DNA of 64,000 nucleotides from contig VXAZ01001045.1 in NCBI GenBank assembly GCA_013399875.1, forward strand, positions 715,346 to 779,345, read 5' to 3'. This stretch comes from Gymnorhina tibicen. Taxonomy: Eukaryota; Chordata; Aves; Passeriformes; Artamidae. Of this stretch, positions 13,301 to 25,660 are shown piece after piece. The notes below the pieces were generated by a model that had not been told where the DNA came from, did no database searches, and was given only the letters and a program-made list of their open reading frames with translations. The position numbers and the translations under genes were made by a program. Within the stretch, counting starts at the first letter, position 1, and the number at the start of each line of letters is the position of its first letter.

Positions 13301-15927
13301 AGTTCTATTCAGTCAAGAAACTTCACTTGAAACTCAGTTTTTCAGAATGCAGAATCCTGAGGACAGTACAGAAATCCACGTTTCCCCTGTATTTTTCCCT
13401 CAGATAGTGGGAAAGGGACCAATATGAAGACTGATTTTTATACAATGATGTATTTCTTTTGGAATGATTTTGTGCTTTTCGGATAAATGGCAACATACAA
13501 GATGTGGAGCAAGATGCAAACAGAAATATTTTATGTTCTTAAGGAAATATATTTATTTGAAGTACATAGCAAAAATTATAAAAAGTATATGTGGATATGG
13601 TATAAACATGGACAGATTTTAAGCTGTTTAATGAATAACTGTTGTATTAACTCCACTACATAGACTCAGTCAGTCTTGAATTGGACACCTTACTACTGTG
13701 ATGTGTACAAACATTACAATACTTCATTCTGGAACAAATAAGTACCAGTTATCAATTAGTATTTTAGCTTTGGAGATAAGCTACATAGGTGGATTTTAAA
13801 CTTCTCTGGATGCTGGACAACAGCAATAGTGAGGAAAAATTAACCTTTACTCAATTGTAATTGAGTATAGCAGTAGTTAAAATAATATCTATCAAATTTA
13901 AGGGGAATTTTTGCATTATGAATAGCTATTTCCAACAAAACATCAGCATTTCTTCCCACTGGTGAAATATTACATATTCTATGCATCTGCTTTTTTTGGT
14001 AGAACTTGGTTTTGTTGCAGATCTGATTGTGAGCTTTCCTGACAGATCTATTGGTTGTCACCTTCTTTATGTCACAGGGGAAAACAATGAGGTAGAAAAG
14101 TGTATACATAAAGTAGATTTATAGCTAAAATATATTTTGGGACATACCAAACAAAAGGAAGCACATATTCAAAGGAGAAAAAAAATTTTAAAAAGAAACA
14201 AAAATGCACCTAGGGAAGAAAAAGAATGTCCTTAGAGAGGAGATTGGCAAAAAAAATAAAAATTACACAACAGGCTTGAGGAACGTAAAGGCTTCAAATT
14301 ACCCTTATGCCAATCCATCACTGGTGAAGGATTTGACAATTAATTGTTTGGGAACTGCTGAGTTAGACTGAAGAAAGCAAATACTCCCTGACCTAGACCA
14401 ATATGATGTGATAAGAATACCAGCAAAAGCAGAAAACGGACTGGTTGTGACTCAGACTGCCTATCTAGCCTTCAAATCTACATAATTTTTCTTTCTGTCA
14501 TTTACATATGCTTTATCCGTAATTTTAATGCACATCTTGATTTTTGGAAACCTTATACTCTAAGGATATGGTAATATTACATTTTACGGTCTCATAGCTA
14601 TCATTCAGGCCACTTGGAAGAATTGTTCATTAAGCATCATGGAGATAACTTCTGGAGATCTAAGTGGCAAGCTGTCATGTTGCAGCGAAAGTAGTTAAAA
14701 AAAGAACATTAACTAGGTCAGTCCCAGAAAATGAGTTGTATTACTGGGCTTGTAAGAAACAGAAAAAACCCAGTCTTTAATTGAATATGGAGCAATAGGA
14801 ATTAAGTCCACAAGGAACATGACAAATTATGAATGGCTTTTTTGTACTATGGTTCCAATATACCTACACTAAATAAACTTCTGACAAGAATTTCTGGTTT
14901 TCTATTTCCATTCTTTCAGGACATCATGGTATTTTATGCTTTATTAGATGGTTACAGCTAAATAGGATTTTTATTTAGGAATACTGACACTGGATTATCT
15001 ACATAATACAGACATTTTTTGAACAGAGGTGTGAATTGTTAGCCTTGCTAAACAGCCTGGTTTTTTAAACAAAAATTACTCTCAAAATTGCAAGTTTCTG
15101 TTTCATTTAAAAATCAGATTGGGTGCATCCTGCATCTAAATTAATTTAGTAATATTCCAGTATGATGTTCTCTGTACAACTACTCCCTGGCAATTCCAGT
15201 ACAGAAATACATTATGAAATATAAGTTGAACTTCACAAGAATCTTCTAAAATATAAGCAGTGTGGAATAAGCCAGTGGCCAAATTAAGAAAAAAAACCAG
15301 AAATCTTTAATGTTATACTTTTATGATATGAATTCTAATTCTATTTAGTATTCATCTAGTGTGATTCCTTTCACCCATCACTGGATATTTATGCTGCAGT
15401 CAGTTGTCTGAACTATCTTTATAATGAGAGAGAAATACATTTTTATATTAAACATCTACCAAAGAATATGAAAAATTTCCTAGAAATGCCCATTTCTGTC
15501 TGATGACTAAGATGGTAGCCCAGATACCACATTATTTACTTTATGGGTATTTGAACACTGGTGAAATGAAAACCACCACTGTGCTGACTTGTACCCTGTG
15601 ACCAATCCCTCATTGTCTCTTTGATGTAATCAAACTCCTACTTATACTGAAAACTTTTCAAGAGCTTGACTAATTTTCAGTTTGTTCATCATGTTTCTTC
15701 AGTACCTTGCAAAATGAGACTATAACTACAGAAGCGAATTAGCCATACTTACCTGACTAGTGTTTCACATAGGCATAGGAATGCACTCAGCTTTGTTCCA
15801 GAAAAATAAATTCATTATGCTGTGGGGGAGAAAAGCTTAATGCAGGCCCTTTATAGCCTATGTGGAAAGCTAATGTTCTTTTCATTGAAATGAAAGAACA
15901 TAGTGCTGTGCATGTCTGCAATTTTAC
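10326..15927 (-). other. STS: STS intron between coding exons 3 and 4 (5.6 kb)
   Basis: This is AT-rich intronic DNA with no recognised coding sequence and no clear repeat. A short stretch near 11,845-11,945 weakly resembles a MIR SINE, but not well enough to call. A near-perfect 27-nt inverted repeat lies at 15,874-15,900, just inside the donor side of the intron. Confidence 0.88.
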
Positions 15928-16050
15928 CTATTAGAGCTGTTGCATAACCTTTCTGCTTCAGAAGTTTTGAAAAAGTTATTTCTTCAGAAGGAAGTCCCCC
16001 AGAAGAGGCAGAAAATAGGAAGACACCAACTCGTGAGAAAGCAGCCATTC
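15928..16050 (-). CDS. STS: Steroid sulfatase, coding exon 3
   Basis: The 123-nt exon encodes residues 90-131. It reads [20 protein letters not shown], then [20 protein letters not shown], closely matching the mammalian segment between the CTPSR motif and the KWH motif. The acceptor is TTGTATTTAG|GA and the donor is ATAG|GTAAAA. It begins and ends in the middle of glycine codons (phase 1 on both sides). The next exon supplies GA AAG TGG, so the junction reads GKW as in other STS proteins. No stop or frameshift is seen. Confidence 0.96.
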
Positions 16051-18919
16051 CTAAATACAATAAAAATGAATGAGACTAGGATAATACAAAGAAACAATTT
16101 CCATTCATTAGTTCTGCCTAAACTCTTTTGCTTTAGGTGGTATCACTTAAATGACATATTATAATCAGACATTAAATATTTCAAGTGGAAGATACAATCA
16201 TCCATTTAGCTGTGAGGTCTTTTTTGTACTGACACCAGAAACTGAGACATGGAGAAAAAAATTCTCAGCTTATAACCATGGGGCCAGCCATCATATAAAG
16301 AGGTGCAGCTCCTTCTATAGATTTTCTAAGGCATAGCAAAAGGTTAAGAAGTTGAGCTTGCATAATTTATTTTTCTTGTACATGGGGAGGGAAGGAAGAT
16401 GAGGACTAAGTGAGATCATTCCCAAGCTCTACTCTCAGAATTTCCACTTTCCTCATATGTGGTTTTCTACAAGCCATTAAGGTTTTTTGAGAGAAGGCAT
16501 ATTGAAACAGGGCAGTCTTACAGCTTGGCATGTAAATATCATGAGGTCAGAAAGAGCAAGAGAGAATCTGATTCTGTAAATAGAGTAGCTTGGGCTGTCA
16601 GCATTGATGGGGAAGGACCAGTGCTCCAGTGGCACAAAGACACAGCATCCAATGCACGCAGACTGAACGCACTAAAGGAGCTTCAGGTACTGGCTAACAA
16701 GACAACATCTAAATAAGGCACAGTAATTTCTATATACTAAGTGTCTGAGACACACAAATGAGCTTATCAACTGCTCTCAGGATGAGGAACTTGAGAGCTC
16801 GTGTTCATGAAAATTAGATTACTAGGATTCCAGATGAGAGCTGGCACTGAAAATAGACAGTAAGAACAGAGAATATCTATGCAAATCTGTGCAGATGTAT
16901 CTTCAGGAAGTCTAAATTATGCAACTGGATGATTACAGTTCCCAAGTTACATGACTGATGTAGACAACCAGAGTCCTCCCTCAGGTATCCCTTGTGGTTA
17001 CATGAGAAAAAGACTCGTTAGAGTGGTTTATTAAAGACAGCTCAACCTACCCTTCAAATGCTGACTTCAGTTTTTCACCCCAGATAGTTTTGCTGATCAA
17101 CATTTCAGATAGCTTTAGTCATATATTTATCTATATTTTATTTATTTATATTTATTTTTATGTATTTCAAGCTCTTGCAACTGAAATCAGTGTAATTCCC
17201 TTAAGTTATCAGAATGAAAGTACAGAAGCATGATTTCTTTTTTTTCATCATTACCTTTCTCTCAGTTTGTGTCTCATCCAATATTGCATTTTGAAATCTT
17301 TTTCTTCAGCTCTATTAGCAGGAGTTTTATATTTCTAATATTTTTTCCACATCATGATTCTAGTGTCTTCTATAATAACCCTTTACTAGTTCTTCACTGG
17401 TATTTGGAAGCAATTCATATTTAAAAATTTTGTAATGTAAGTAAGACAAAGTTCAATTTTTGTACCTACATGGAAATGATTAGATATGTCTGAGAGCTCA
17501 TCAGTGAAGAAAAAAATTAGTTCAAGTGCTAATTCTTCAGAAATAAGAACAAGGATCATAATGGAAAGTGACCTGTGACTTTACCTACAGTAAATATTAA
17601 TAGCAATATATCTGTAACAGGTATATAAAATTTTCCTTTGCAGATGAATGTAATGGAAAATTTAGCAAGTTATATTAGCTGGCACTTTTGCAGAAGCTTG
17701 TTACTTGATTTGAATGAGCACGAACATATCAAGTAGGCTCCAGAGTCTTGCTTTGCTTTCATTCCCAGAAGCAAGGACAGGATGTTTTATCACTAATGAA
17801 CAAGTGATCTGATTAATGTATAATGATCCTTTCTAAAAATGATGTTAAGGGAATGTTAAAGTTGCATGGCTAAGCACTGAGAGGCTCAGTCCCAGCACAC
17901 TAAAATAAACAGACTAGATCTTCATTGACTCAACTAGGCTTTGGATCAGGTACTTTAAAAGTAAGAGACATTAAATGCGTGTATTGACAGGATATATAAC
18001 ACTGTGTATGGATAGATATGGAACAAGAATAATGCTTTACAGGGATGAGATATTTTTTTCTCTTCTTCCCAGTTTTAAGGGCAACTTGAATACCTTAATG
18101 AACTGTTCTGCCCCTAGCTCCCCCCCCGCAAAAGAAGGAAAACCAAAACCAAAACACCAACCCAACAATTTGTCTAAACAAAAAGAACTAGAAATATCTG
18201 AGCAGAAGTATTTACATTGGGTTCTTCCACTGAGTCTTTCTAGATGCATCTCTGTGATGTTCAATACTTGGGCTGCCTATCAACATGGTGGGAGCAGCCT
18301 GAATGCAACTGTGGAGGCAGGCAAACAGCCTGGGGTCATTGAATAGTGGAGGAAGTTCACAGAATCACAGAGAATCGCAAGATACACTTAGTTGGAAGGG
18401 ACCTACAGGGATCATTGAATCCAACATCCAGCCCTGCACATGACATGCCCATGAGTCACACCATGTGCCCCAGAGTATTGTCCAAAGACTTCTTGAACTC
18501 TGTCAGGCTTGGTGCACACAGCACTCGAGGTGAGGCCACCCTAGCACAGAGCAGGCTGGGACAATCCCCTCCCTGGCCTGGCTGGTGATGCTATGCCTGA
18601 TGCAGTCCAGGACACAATTGGCATTAAATAACCACAGTCAGATTATTTTCTCAGTATTTAAAGAAAAAAATTTTACTCATTAAAAAAACTTTATCTTTGC
18701 GTCAACTCTTCTGAAATGTGAAAATTCCCCATATATATGAAATATTTCAAATGTAGACCAACTCTGCTGAGCTTGATCAGTCACTGAAAGGACTCATCAT
18801 TTATCGTTATTTAACCCGGTAATGATAAACAAATCAAGACAGGCCAGACAAAAAACCTGCATATGGTTTACTGTAAATAAAATATTATATTTATATATAA
18901 ATAAAGTAATGGATTTTAC
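16051..18919 (-). other. STS: STS intron between coding exons 2 and 3 (2.9 kb)
   Basis: The intron contains one CR1 fragment (18,357-18,620). An 85-codon plus-strand open frame at 16,459-16,716 shows no recognisable domain and is taken as chance. The rest is AT-rich with no visible features. Confidence 0.88.
18357..18620 (-). mobile_element. CR1 LINE 3' end with internal deletion
   Basis: The plus strand reads CACAGAATCACAGAGAATCG, TTGGAAGGGACCTACAGGGA and the CCCTGCACATGACATGCCCA block of a CR1 3' end. After CTCTGTCAGGCTTGGTGCA it jumps to CACAGCACTCGAGGTGAGGC. In the related copy at 24.6 kb these two points are about 360 bp apart. Confidence 0.87.
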
Positions 18920-19041
18920 CTGATCTTATAGGATATCTCCCTGTCAGGAAAGCTGCCCTACTAGGAGTACAAAGTGGAGATGCTGCTATATGTTGAGTAA
19001 GTGTCACTCCTTCCTCTGCTAGCCTGTCAATATTAGGGGTT
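18920..19041 (-). CDS. STS: Steroid sulfatase, coding exon 2 (catalytic cysteine)
   Basis: The 122-nt exon encodes residues 49-90. It contains [17 protein letters not shown] and then [10 protein letters not shown], the sulfatase signature C-x-P-S-R. C73 is the cysteine that SUMF1 oxidises to formylglycine (human C75), and R77 is the conserved arginine of the motif. Acceptor TTTTTCCAG|A completes the split arginine codon from the previous exon. The donor TCAG|GTAAAA leaves phase 1. The open frame runs on into the intron as KIHYF and ends soon after, as expected of unspliced sequence. All visible key residues are intact, which argues for an active gene rather than a pseudogene. Confidence 0.97.
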
Positions 19042-20756
19042 CTGGAAAAACACAAGGAGGTGAGAAAAAATACACAAAGATGATTATCTGGATACAGGCA
19101 TGGCAAGCCCAAAGCATCTGAGGCAAGAACTATCAGGAAAATACAGTTAATATTTACTGCATTTAAATTATCAAAACCATGTTGGGGTTGCAATTCCAAA
19201 TACTATCATGTTAAACATTTTTACATTAGGTGTCTATACTGAAGAGAGACACTCTGACATTGTGGCAAAAATCTTTTTCCCCACTTTCATCTATTCTTCA
19301 TGGCCAGTGCTAAACTGCAACATCTGGACATATAGTATTGCAATGCTTTTTAATGCGTTCCTTGACCAGAACTGTAATTTTATAACCTTTTTGCTTCAGT
19401 AATGAGGGCAAGAGAGACTAGAGAAAGGTTGTGCTTCCTTACTCCCTACTCGGTGTCTCTTCTGTCTCTCCCCAGCAAAAGCTTTTTGGGGTAGAGATGA
19501 TGCTGTGTGGTGCTATCAGCTATTCAAAGAGATTCAAACGATTATGACTCTGTGTTATGCTCTATATTAACAATATCTACATGTCTGACATGATTATGTC
19601 TGCTATATTAGACCCAGGGGCACAACCAAGCTTCCATATCTGCATGGGAAACTTGTCTGTGACCTGGCTCATCATGCAGATTAAAATTGGTTCCTGCAGG
19701 AAGAAATCCTGTGTCCTTGGTTCTACAGATAAAAATTACTATTGCAGACTGGCCAGGAGCTGCAGCATGCTCTAATAGCTCTCTGACCCTGGAGATTAAT
19801 GACCCTGACCTCAAGGCACACTAGTGCTTGCATCATCTAAGTCTGAATAGTCAGAAACATATTAATTTTCCAATGGACTTACTTTCTATCTGTAACATCA
19901 CCTACTGATAACAATCAGTAAGATGAAAATTCGTCATATTCCAAAAATCTAATTCTGAATTCTCCCAGGAGAGAATATAGATCTTGGAGTCCTTCTGGTG
20001 CCTGAGAGCAGAGTGATCCAAGCATCAGTGTTGTATATATTTTTCCCTGTTTAAAACCAGAAGCCGTAACTTCTTTTTTTTTTTTTATTTTGAGTTATGA
20101 GAAGATTTTACTTCTAACTAACATCAGCCAGGAACAAGAGCATTTAAAGTTTGACAGAAAAGTGGTTTTAGTCTGAATGTTTTATTTAACTTTGCCAAAG
20201 ACTTTGCACCACTGAAACACAATGGCTAAATACCACTTGCTCTGTTTACACAACCATCACATCTGAGCTGGTAGCAAGAAACATCCCGGGGCATGCTGAT
20301 GCATTATTCAAGTATATTAACATTTGTTTTAATTAATATATTGACTACTATATGAAGATAAATTAAGGACAAATATCAGCTCTTTATTTCTAATTAGTTA
20401 ACAACAAGCTTGTCCCAAATCATGAGGGCTTCAAAATATGTTTAATTCATAGTACTTGTGTCATGTATATTTTAGAAGAAAATTGTTGATTATATTTTAG
20501 TTCTCTAGAGCCACCCTTATTTGGTTGGTTGTTCAATCCTCTGTTTATAATGCAACTTTTCAGCAGGATAAATGCATTAGCTAAGTCTTTGGTCAAAAAA
20601 AAAGAAAAATTGAATATTCTGATCTCTGGAAAACTTACTAACTTTGGTTACTCATAAAAAAACTAATCAAATCTCTGAATGTTCTGGCATTTTTAATTTT
20701 ACAAATCCATTGAAAACTAAATATAAAGCTATGACTCTACCAAATTATAACCCTAC
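19042..20756 (-). other. STS: STS intron between coding exons 1 and 2 (1.7 kb)
   Basis: This short intron is bounded by donor AAG|GTAGGG and acceptor TTTTTCCAG. No recognisable repeat or gene is seen inside, apart from a T-run near 20,070-20,090. Confidence 0.9.
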
Positions 20757-20909
20757 CTTAAGGTTCTGTTCCCGTAACATCCCAGGTCTCCAATACCAAG
20801 ATCATCAGCCATCAGTAATATGATATTGGGCTTTGAAACACTGTGTGTTTTGACACTGTTTATGGCATATTGGCAAATTATTAAAAGTAAAAGGAGCCCC
20901 ATCTTCTTC
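20757..20909 (-). CDS. STS: Steroid sulfatase, first coding exon (start codon 20902-20900)
   Basis: This exon encodes the N-terminus of steroid sulfatase (arylsulfatase C), the ER membrane enzyme that hydrolyses steroid sulfates such as estrone sulfate and DHEA sulfate. The frame starts at 20902 with [14 protein letters not shown], a hydrophobic signal peptide that differs from the mammalian leader. It is followed by the conserved stretch [21 protein letters not shown]33 and D34 correspond to human metal ligands D35 and D36. N45-R-T matches a known N-glycosylation site of the human enzyme. The exon begins after a good acceptor (TTACACACCAG) only 7 nt before the ATG, so the mRNA must have an upstream non-coding exon. 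It ends at 20757 in phase 2 with donor AAG|GTAGGG. The call rests on continuous residue-level similarity over five exons with compatible phases, so it is very secure. The upstream exon was not found. Confidence 0.96.
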
Positions 20910-21246
20910 CTGGTGTGTAAGAACAGGTGAAAAATATAATAAACAGATTGTTAATCTAATTTATTCTTATTATTATGCTTTGCATAGTAAAAGCAAAAAG
21001 AAAGATTGCAAGCTTTTAGTTGGCTTTTTTCCTTGAGATTTTTTAAACATTTTCTCTCTCATACTTCTTCAAAATAAAAAAGCATTTTTTGGTATACTGA
21101 TAATTTTTCCTTTCACTCCTTTACACAGATGAAGCCTTTAAATAAAGACGAATAAAGAACCAGGTACAACCTCAGTGGCAATTTTGCATACACACATGCA
21201 CTATACAGCAGTAAATCGTAAGAGCTAACAATGCTTGGGGTTTGTA

Positions 21247-21301
21247 ATGTTTGTTTGTTTGTTTGTTTGTTTGTTTATTCGTTCGTTTGTTGGTTGGTTT
21301 T
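21247..21301. repeat. (TTTG)n microsatellite
   Basis: About seven perfect TTTG units are followed by decayed units (TTCG, TTGG). Confidence 0.93.
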
Positions 21302-22029
21302 TTAGTTTTTCTAGCTACAAATGTGATTTGAGGAACACAGAATCTGAAATCATTTAGGACCAAAACCTCCAAAGCACACTGCAGAAAAAAAAAGTTAATC
21401 AATTCCACTAATGAAATAAATGACTGAATTTCTCTTCAACAATGGGGAAAAAAATCCAGCTGAAGTTTCTGGAAAGGAATAAATATTATGGAAAAGAGGG
21501 GAAGAGATGCACTATGAAATTATTGTACGGAATGTTTAAGAAAAGGCTCTTCACAAACATAAATATCAGGGTCTATAGCAAAATCAATTAAAAATATTTG
21601 ATATCATATCACAATGTTCTATAAACAATGCTCATGCCATATCTAACCTTACAAAGGAAGAAGGATGTATTGTACACAATATAACATATTATTATATGCT
21701 TTTATGGTAAAAGTAGAGTATTTGCAGAAGTACACTCTATGAATGCTATTTTACCTAAATCAGAACTTGTCATATCACTGTTTTAAACGGCACTGACCAT
21801 GCTCTGTCTCAAACTGAGTGCCTTCAGGCTGTAATGGACTGTGCCAAGCATACATATCAAAAAGAAGAGAGACTCTCTTTTTTCTCTAGAAAGACTCCAA
21901 TCTCTTCGGGATGCAGGCAGCCTCTTTCAAATGCAGACAAGGCATGAGTCACACCTGCACTCTGCATTATTCTGGGACAAGAAGTAAAGTGGAAGAAACC
22001 AGGACTAAAGTAGAAATTTGTAAATGAAA

Positions 22030-22525
22030 GAGTACAAAAAGGAGATAGAGACAAAAATTTCCAGAGAGAATGGGGACAGCAGGTCAAGGAAGAAAAATCT
22101 TGTAAACCAATGAGTTATGGTAGATAAAAGTAACTGGAGAAAAGATAAAGAAGTCAAAAGTGAAAGAGCTGGTAGAAAGAGACATCAAGGGAGACAGATT
22201 CACAAATCAGTGAGGTGAGTAAAAGTATTCATAGAGGAGACAAAATAGGCAGAACTAGAAGAGTTTACTCTGTCTGACTTTAATAGCAAGAATGGAAGTT
22301 GAGAACCAGCTGGAATGAGAATTGCAGGCAGAAATGAGGAGAAATGGTAGAGGAATACAGAAACTGGAAGGGATGACAGTGAATAGGAAAACAAAACTGA
22401 GGAACAGAAGTGAGAGAGAACTGGGAATATCTGGGAGGAAAGAACTGAGGAGTTATGATTAAGGTAAATGAAGAGAACTGATTGGAAAGAACCTGGAAAA
22501 ATATGATTTGGGACTAATGTAAGTG
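22030..22525. repeat. Purine-rich low-complexity stretch
   Basis: The plus strand is strongly biased to A and G over about 500 bp (GAGGAGA, GGAAGGGA and similar runs) without a fixed unit. The long minus-strand open frame here is a by-product of that bias. Confidence 0.6.
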
Positions 22526-24579
22526 AGAAGAGATCAAAATAGTAGGGATCAACCAACACAGACTGGGACTTCTGATTCCCAAATTCATTATTGCTGTTCT
22601 GTCAGAAAGTATAGGTGCAAAGAGGGCTTTAACTCTTTTAGTGTTTGTTCACATACAGATAAAACACTAGTAAGTATATTAGCTAGTTTTTACTGCTTAA
22701 GGTACACTTCATAAACACTTTGGTGACAATAGTTACGGCTTAGACTTCCGCCAGAAGCATCTAGAGATCCCAGCCTTATCACTGCAGTATATCATTATCT
22801 TGTTTATCCCATGGGAAGCAATCTACTTCATTTCAGACACAGCAAACAAATACATAAACTGCAAGTTTAAAACAGTAAATGCATTTCTGCAAAGGATGCA
22901 TCTAACTCATCCTTCATCAAATAACCATACTAATGAAGCTGTGTAGCCCCTACCATGGTGCAGATTTACCTTTCTTCCCTGAAAGGATAAACAAAGATGA
23001 TCTGCCTCCCATGCATTCCAAGAGAACAATTAACACCCAAATTAACCCAAGAGGGCAGGAAGAACGTATTGCCGGATCTTATGTTCCTACTCCGTTGTTC
23101 AGACTGCAAAGGTTTCAAAGGACAATGGCAATGGGCATGTTGAAAAAGGGGATATTATATGTTGGTGACATTATGTAGAAAGTAGCATGGATGCTTGCAA
23201 GACCTGCAGAAGGTAACCGCACTTATTACCTCCATTTTTCATTTTGTAAATCAAAAGTAGTGTTATTGAAAGTTGTCTCTGATACAATACTGCTGGATAC
23301 TTCTTCGCTCTGAAGGAGTATCTGTAGACACTCTCACATACTGAGCTATTTGCCTTCACCTGATATCATGTCCCTGAAGTGAAATCAACAAGGAAACAGG
23401 AAAAAAATCCAAACAACTATGATTTCTTTGGTGTACTCTCTCTGCAGCAAATTTTCATGTGTCTTGAAAGGATGTGCATAGAAAGCAAGAAAAATCAGAT
23501 GGATGAAATTGAGTGGAACAGAAAACAACAAAGAAATTCAAAGGTGTTAAACGTGAGCAGAAAGAAGCTCTGAGAATGCTGAGGTCTGTCTGTCTGTATT
23601 ACAGCAGGGTTTGTTCTGGTGAAAACAGGCATGTGTAGACCTAACATGAAAATGATAACACCAAATCAGATGACGCTTCCAGCTAACTAATGTTTCCTCT
23701 CTGCCCAGAGGAAATTCAAATGCTTAAGTAAAGAATGAAAAAAATACTTGGCAAAAAAATTATTTTACTACCTCACCCTTCTAGCTTCTGGCAGTCAGCA
23801 TTAAAGGAATTTTGGAGAGGAGAACATTGTAATGAACATCTCTCCATGGATCTTTTAACCTTCATGGATTTGTTATAGTCTATTTTGAATCAATTAACTT
23901 TTGCTTTGCTTCAGTTTTTTGCATTGAACCAGTTTATTTTTTTACTTCCATAACATTCTTTTCCTTCAGTAGATGTCAGCTTTGCAGGTTTGTATTTCAC
24001 ATTCATGAGGCAACATTTTTCCTTCTTTTTTGCATGTAGGGCACATAAGTGCAAGTTTTAACCTCTGCTTCACTTTCCCCATGATATAATGCAACTAAAA
24101 GTAGCTTCTTCCTTTCTAAGGTGGCTACTAAGTTGGATAGATTCAAGAGGTGCCTAATCTCCTACAATAATAGCCATGTAAGAATTTGTATTTCACAAAT
24201 CCTATTTCAACCTACAATACTTTAATCACTGTATAGGAACCTATAGCCATGCATACATACACACACAGATGTGTCAATATGCATATATACACATGTATGT
24301 GTATCCTACTTTTTCTACATACCTCCAAATTGTAATTTTGGGATTCTAATATGTATTTTCTATTAGCATTAGAAAACCCCAAAGTATAAATATGTAAGAA
24401 CAAATGAATGAAAGAAAAGCCCCAATTTTCTACAATCCACTATTTCTTGATATTTCATATGGATTTACCAAACACTTCTTTTAAGTTTTAATTTTCTTCA
24501 TTAAAAAATGCTGGTCAAAGAGTTGTCTTCTTTTTTTTATTTTTTTTCTATCAGGATAACTGACTCAAGATAGAGCTGT

Positions 24580-25660
24580 CATAGAATCATACAATATCCT
24601 CAGTTGGAGACCTAGAAGGATCATCTAAGTCCAACTCCTGGCCGTGCACAGGACATCCCCAAGAGTCACACCATGTGCCCAAGAGTACTGTCCAAACACT
24701 TGCTGAACTCTGTCAGGTTTGGTGCTGTGACCACTTCCTTGGGAGCCTGTTCCAGTGCCCAACCACCCTCTGGACGAAGAACCTTTTCTAATATCCAACC
24801 TAAACCTCCCCTGACACAACTTCAGGCCATTCTCTCAAGTCCTGTCACTTGTCACCAGAGACAAGAGATTAGTACCTGCTCCTCCTCTTCCCCTCACGAG
24901 GAAGCTGTAACTGCAGTGAGGTCTCCCCTCAGTATCTTCTTCTCCATGATGAACAGACCAGTGCTCTCAGCCACTCCTCATAAGGCTTCCCCTCAAGGCT
25001 CTCCAGCATCCTCATGGCCCTCCTTTGGACACTCTCTAATAGCTTAATTTCTTCCTTACATTGCGGCACCCACAACTGCCCCCAGCACTTGAGGTGAGGC
25101 TGCCCCAGTGCAGAGCAGAGCGGCACAATCCCCTCCCTTGCCCGGCTGGCAATGCTGTGCCTGATGCGCCCCAGGACACACTTGGCCCTCCTGGCTGCCA
25201 GGGCACGGCTGACTCGTTCAATTGCCATCAACCAGGACCCCCAGGTCCCTTTCCAGGCACTGCTTTCCAGCATCTCATTCTGCAGTCTGTACATCCAGGG
25301 TTGCCTCATCCCAGGTACAGAATCTGGCACCTGCCCTTGTGGAACTTCATATGGTTGGTGACTGCTCAGCCCTCTAACTTCTTGAGGTCTCTCTGCAGTG
25401 CTTCTCTGCCTTCGAGAGAGTGAACAGCTCCTCCCAACTTAGCATCACTGGCAAGCTTACTTAGTATACTTTCCAGTCCTGCATTGTTTATGAAGATGTT
25501 GAAGCGCACGGGGCATAAGATGGAGCTCTGCAGAACCCTAGTGACAAGTCACTAGTCTGATGTCACTCTGTTCACTGTAATCCTTTGCACCTGATCCATG
25601 AGCCAATTGCTCACCCATCATATGATGTGTTTATCCAGCTGTGTGCTGGATAATCATCTG
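24580..25660 (-). mobile_element. CR1 LINE 3' region (about 1.1 kb)
   Basis: This is the longest CR1 copy in the window. Its 3' tail is at 24,580 (CATAGAATCATACAATATCC), followed by CR1 3' blocks such as CCATGTGCCCAAGAGTACTG and GTTCCAGTGCCCAACCACCC. GGCAATGCTGTGCCTGATGC and the distal CATGAGCCAATTGCTCACCC block follow. It is 5'-truncated near 25,660, and its short open frames are non-functional. Confidence 0.9.

Noticed and set aside
16459..16716. 85-codon open frame in an STS intron as a possible small gene
   Set aside because: No domain, no splice or promoter signals, and no recognised similarity.
24929..25330. 133-codon minus-strand open frame
   Set aside because: It is decayed CR1 LINE sequence, not a host gene.
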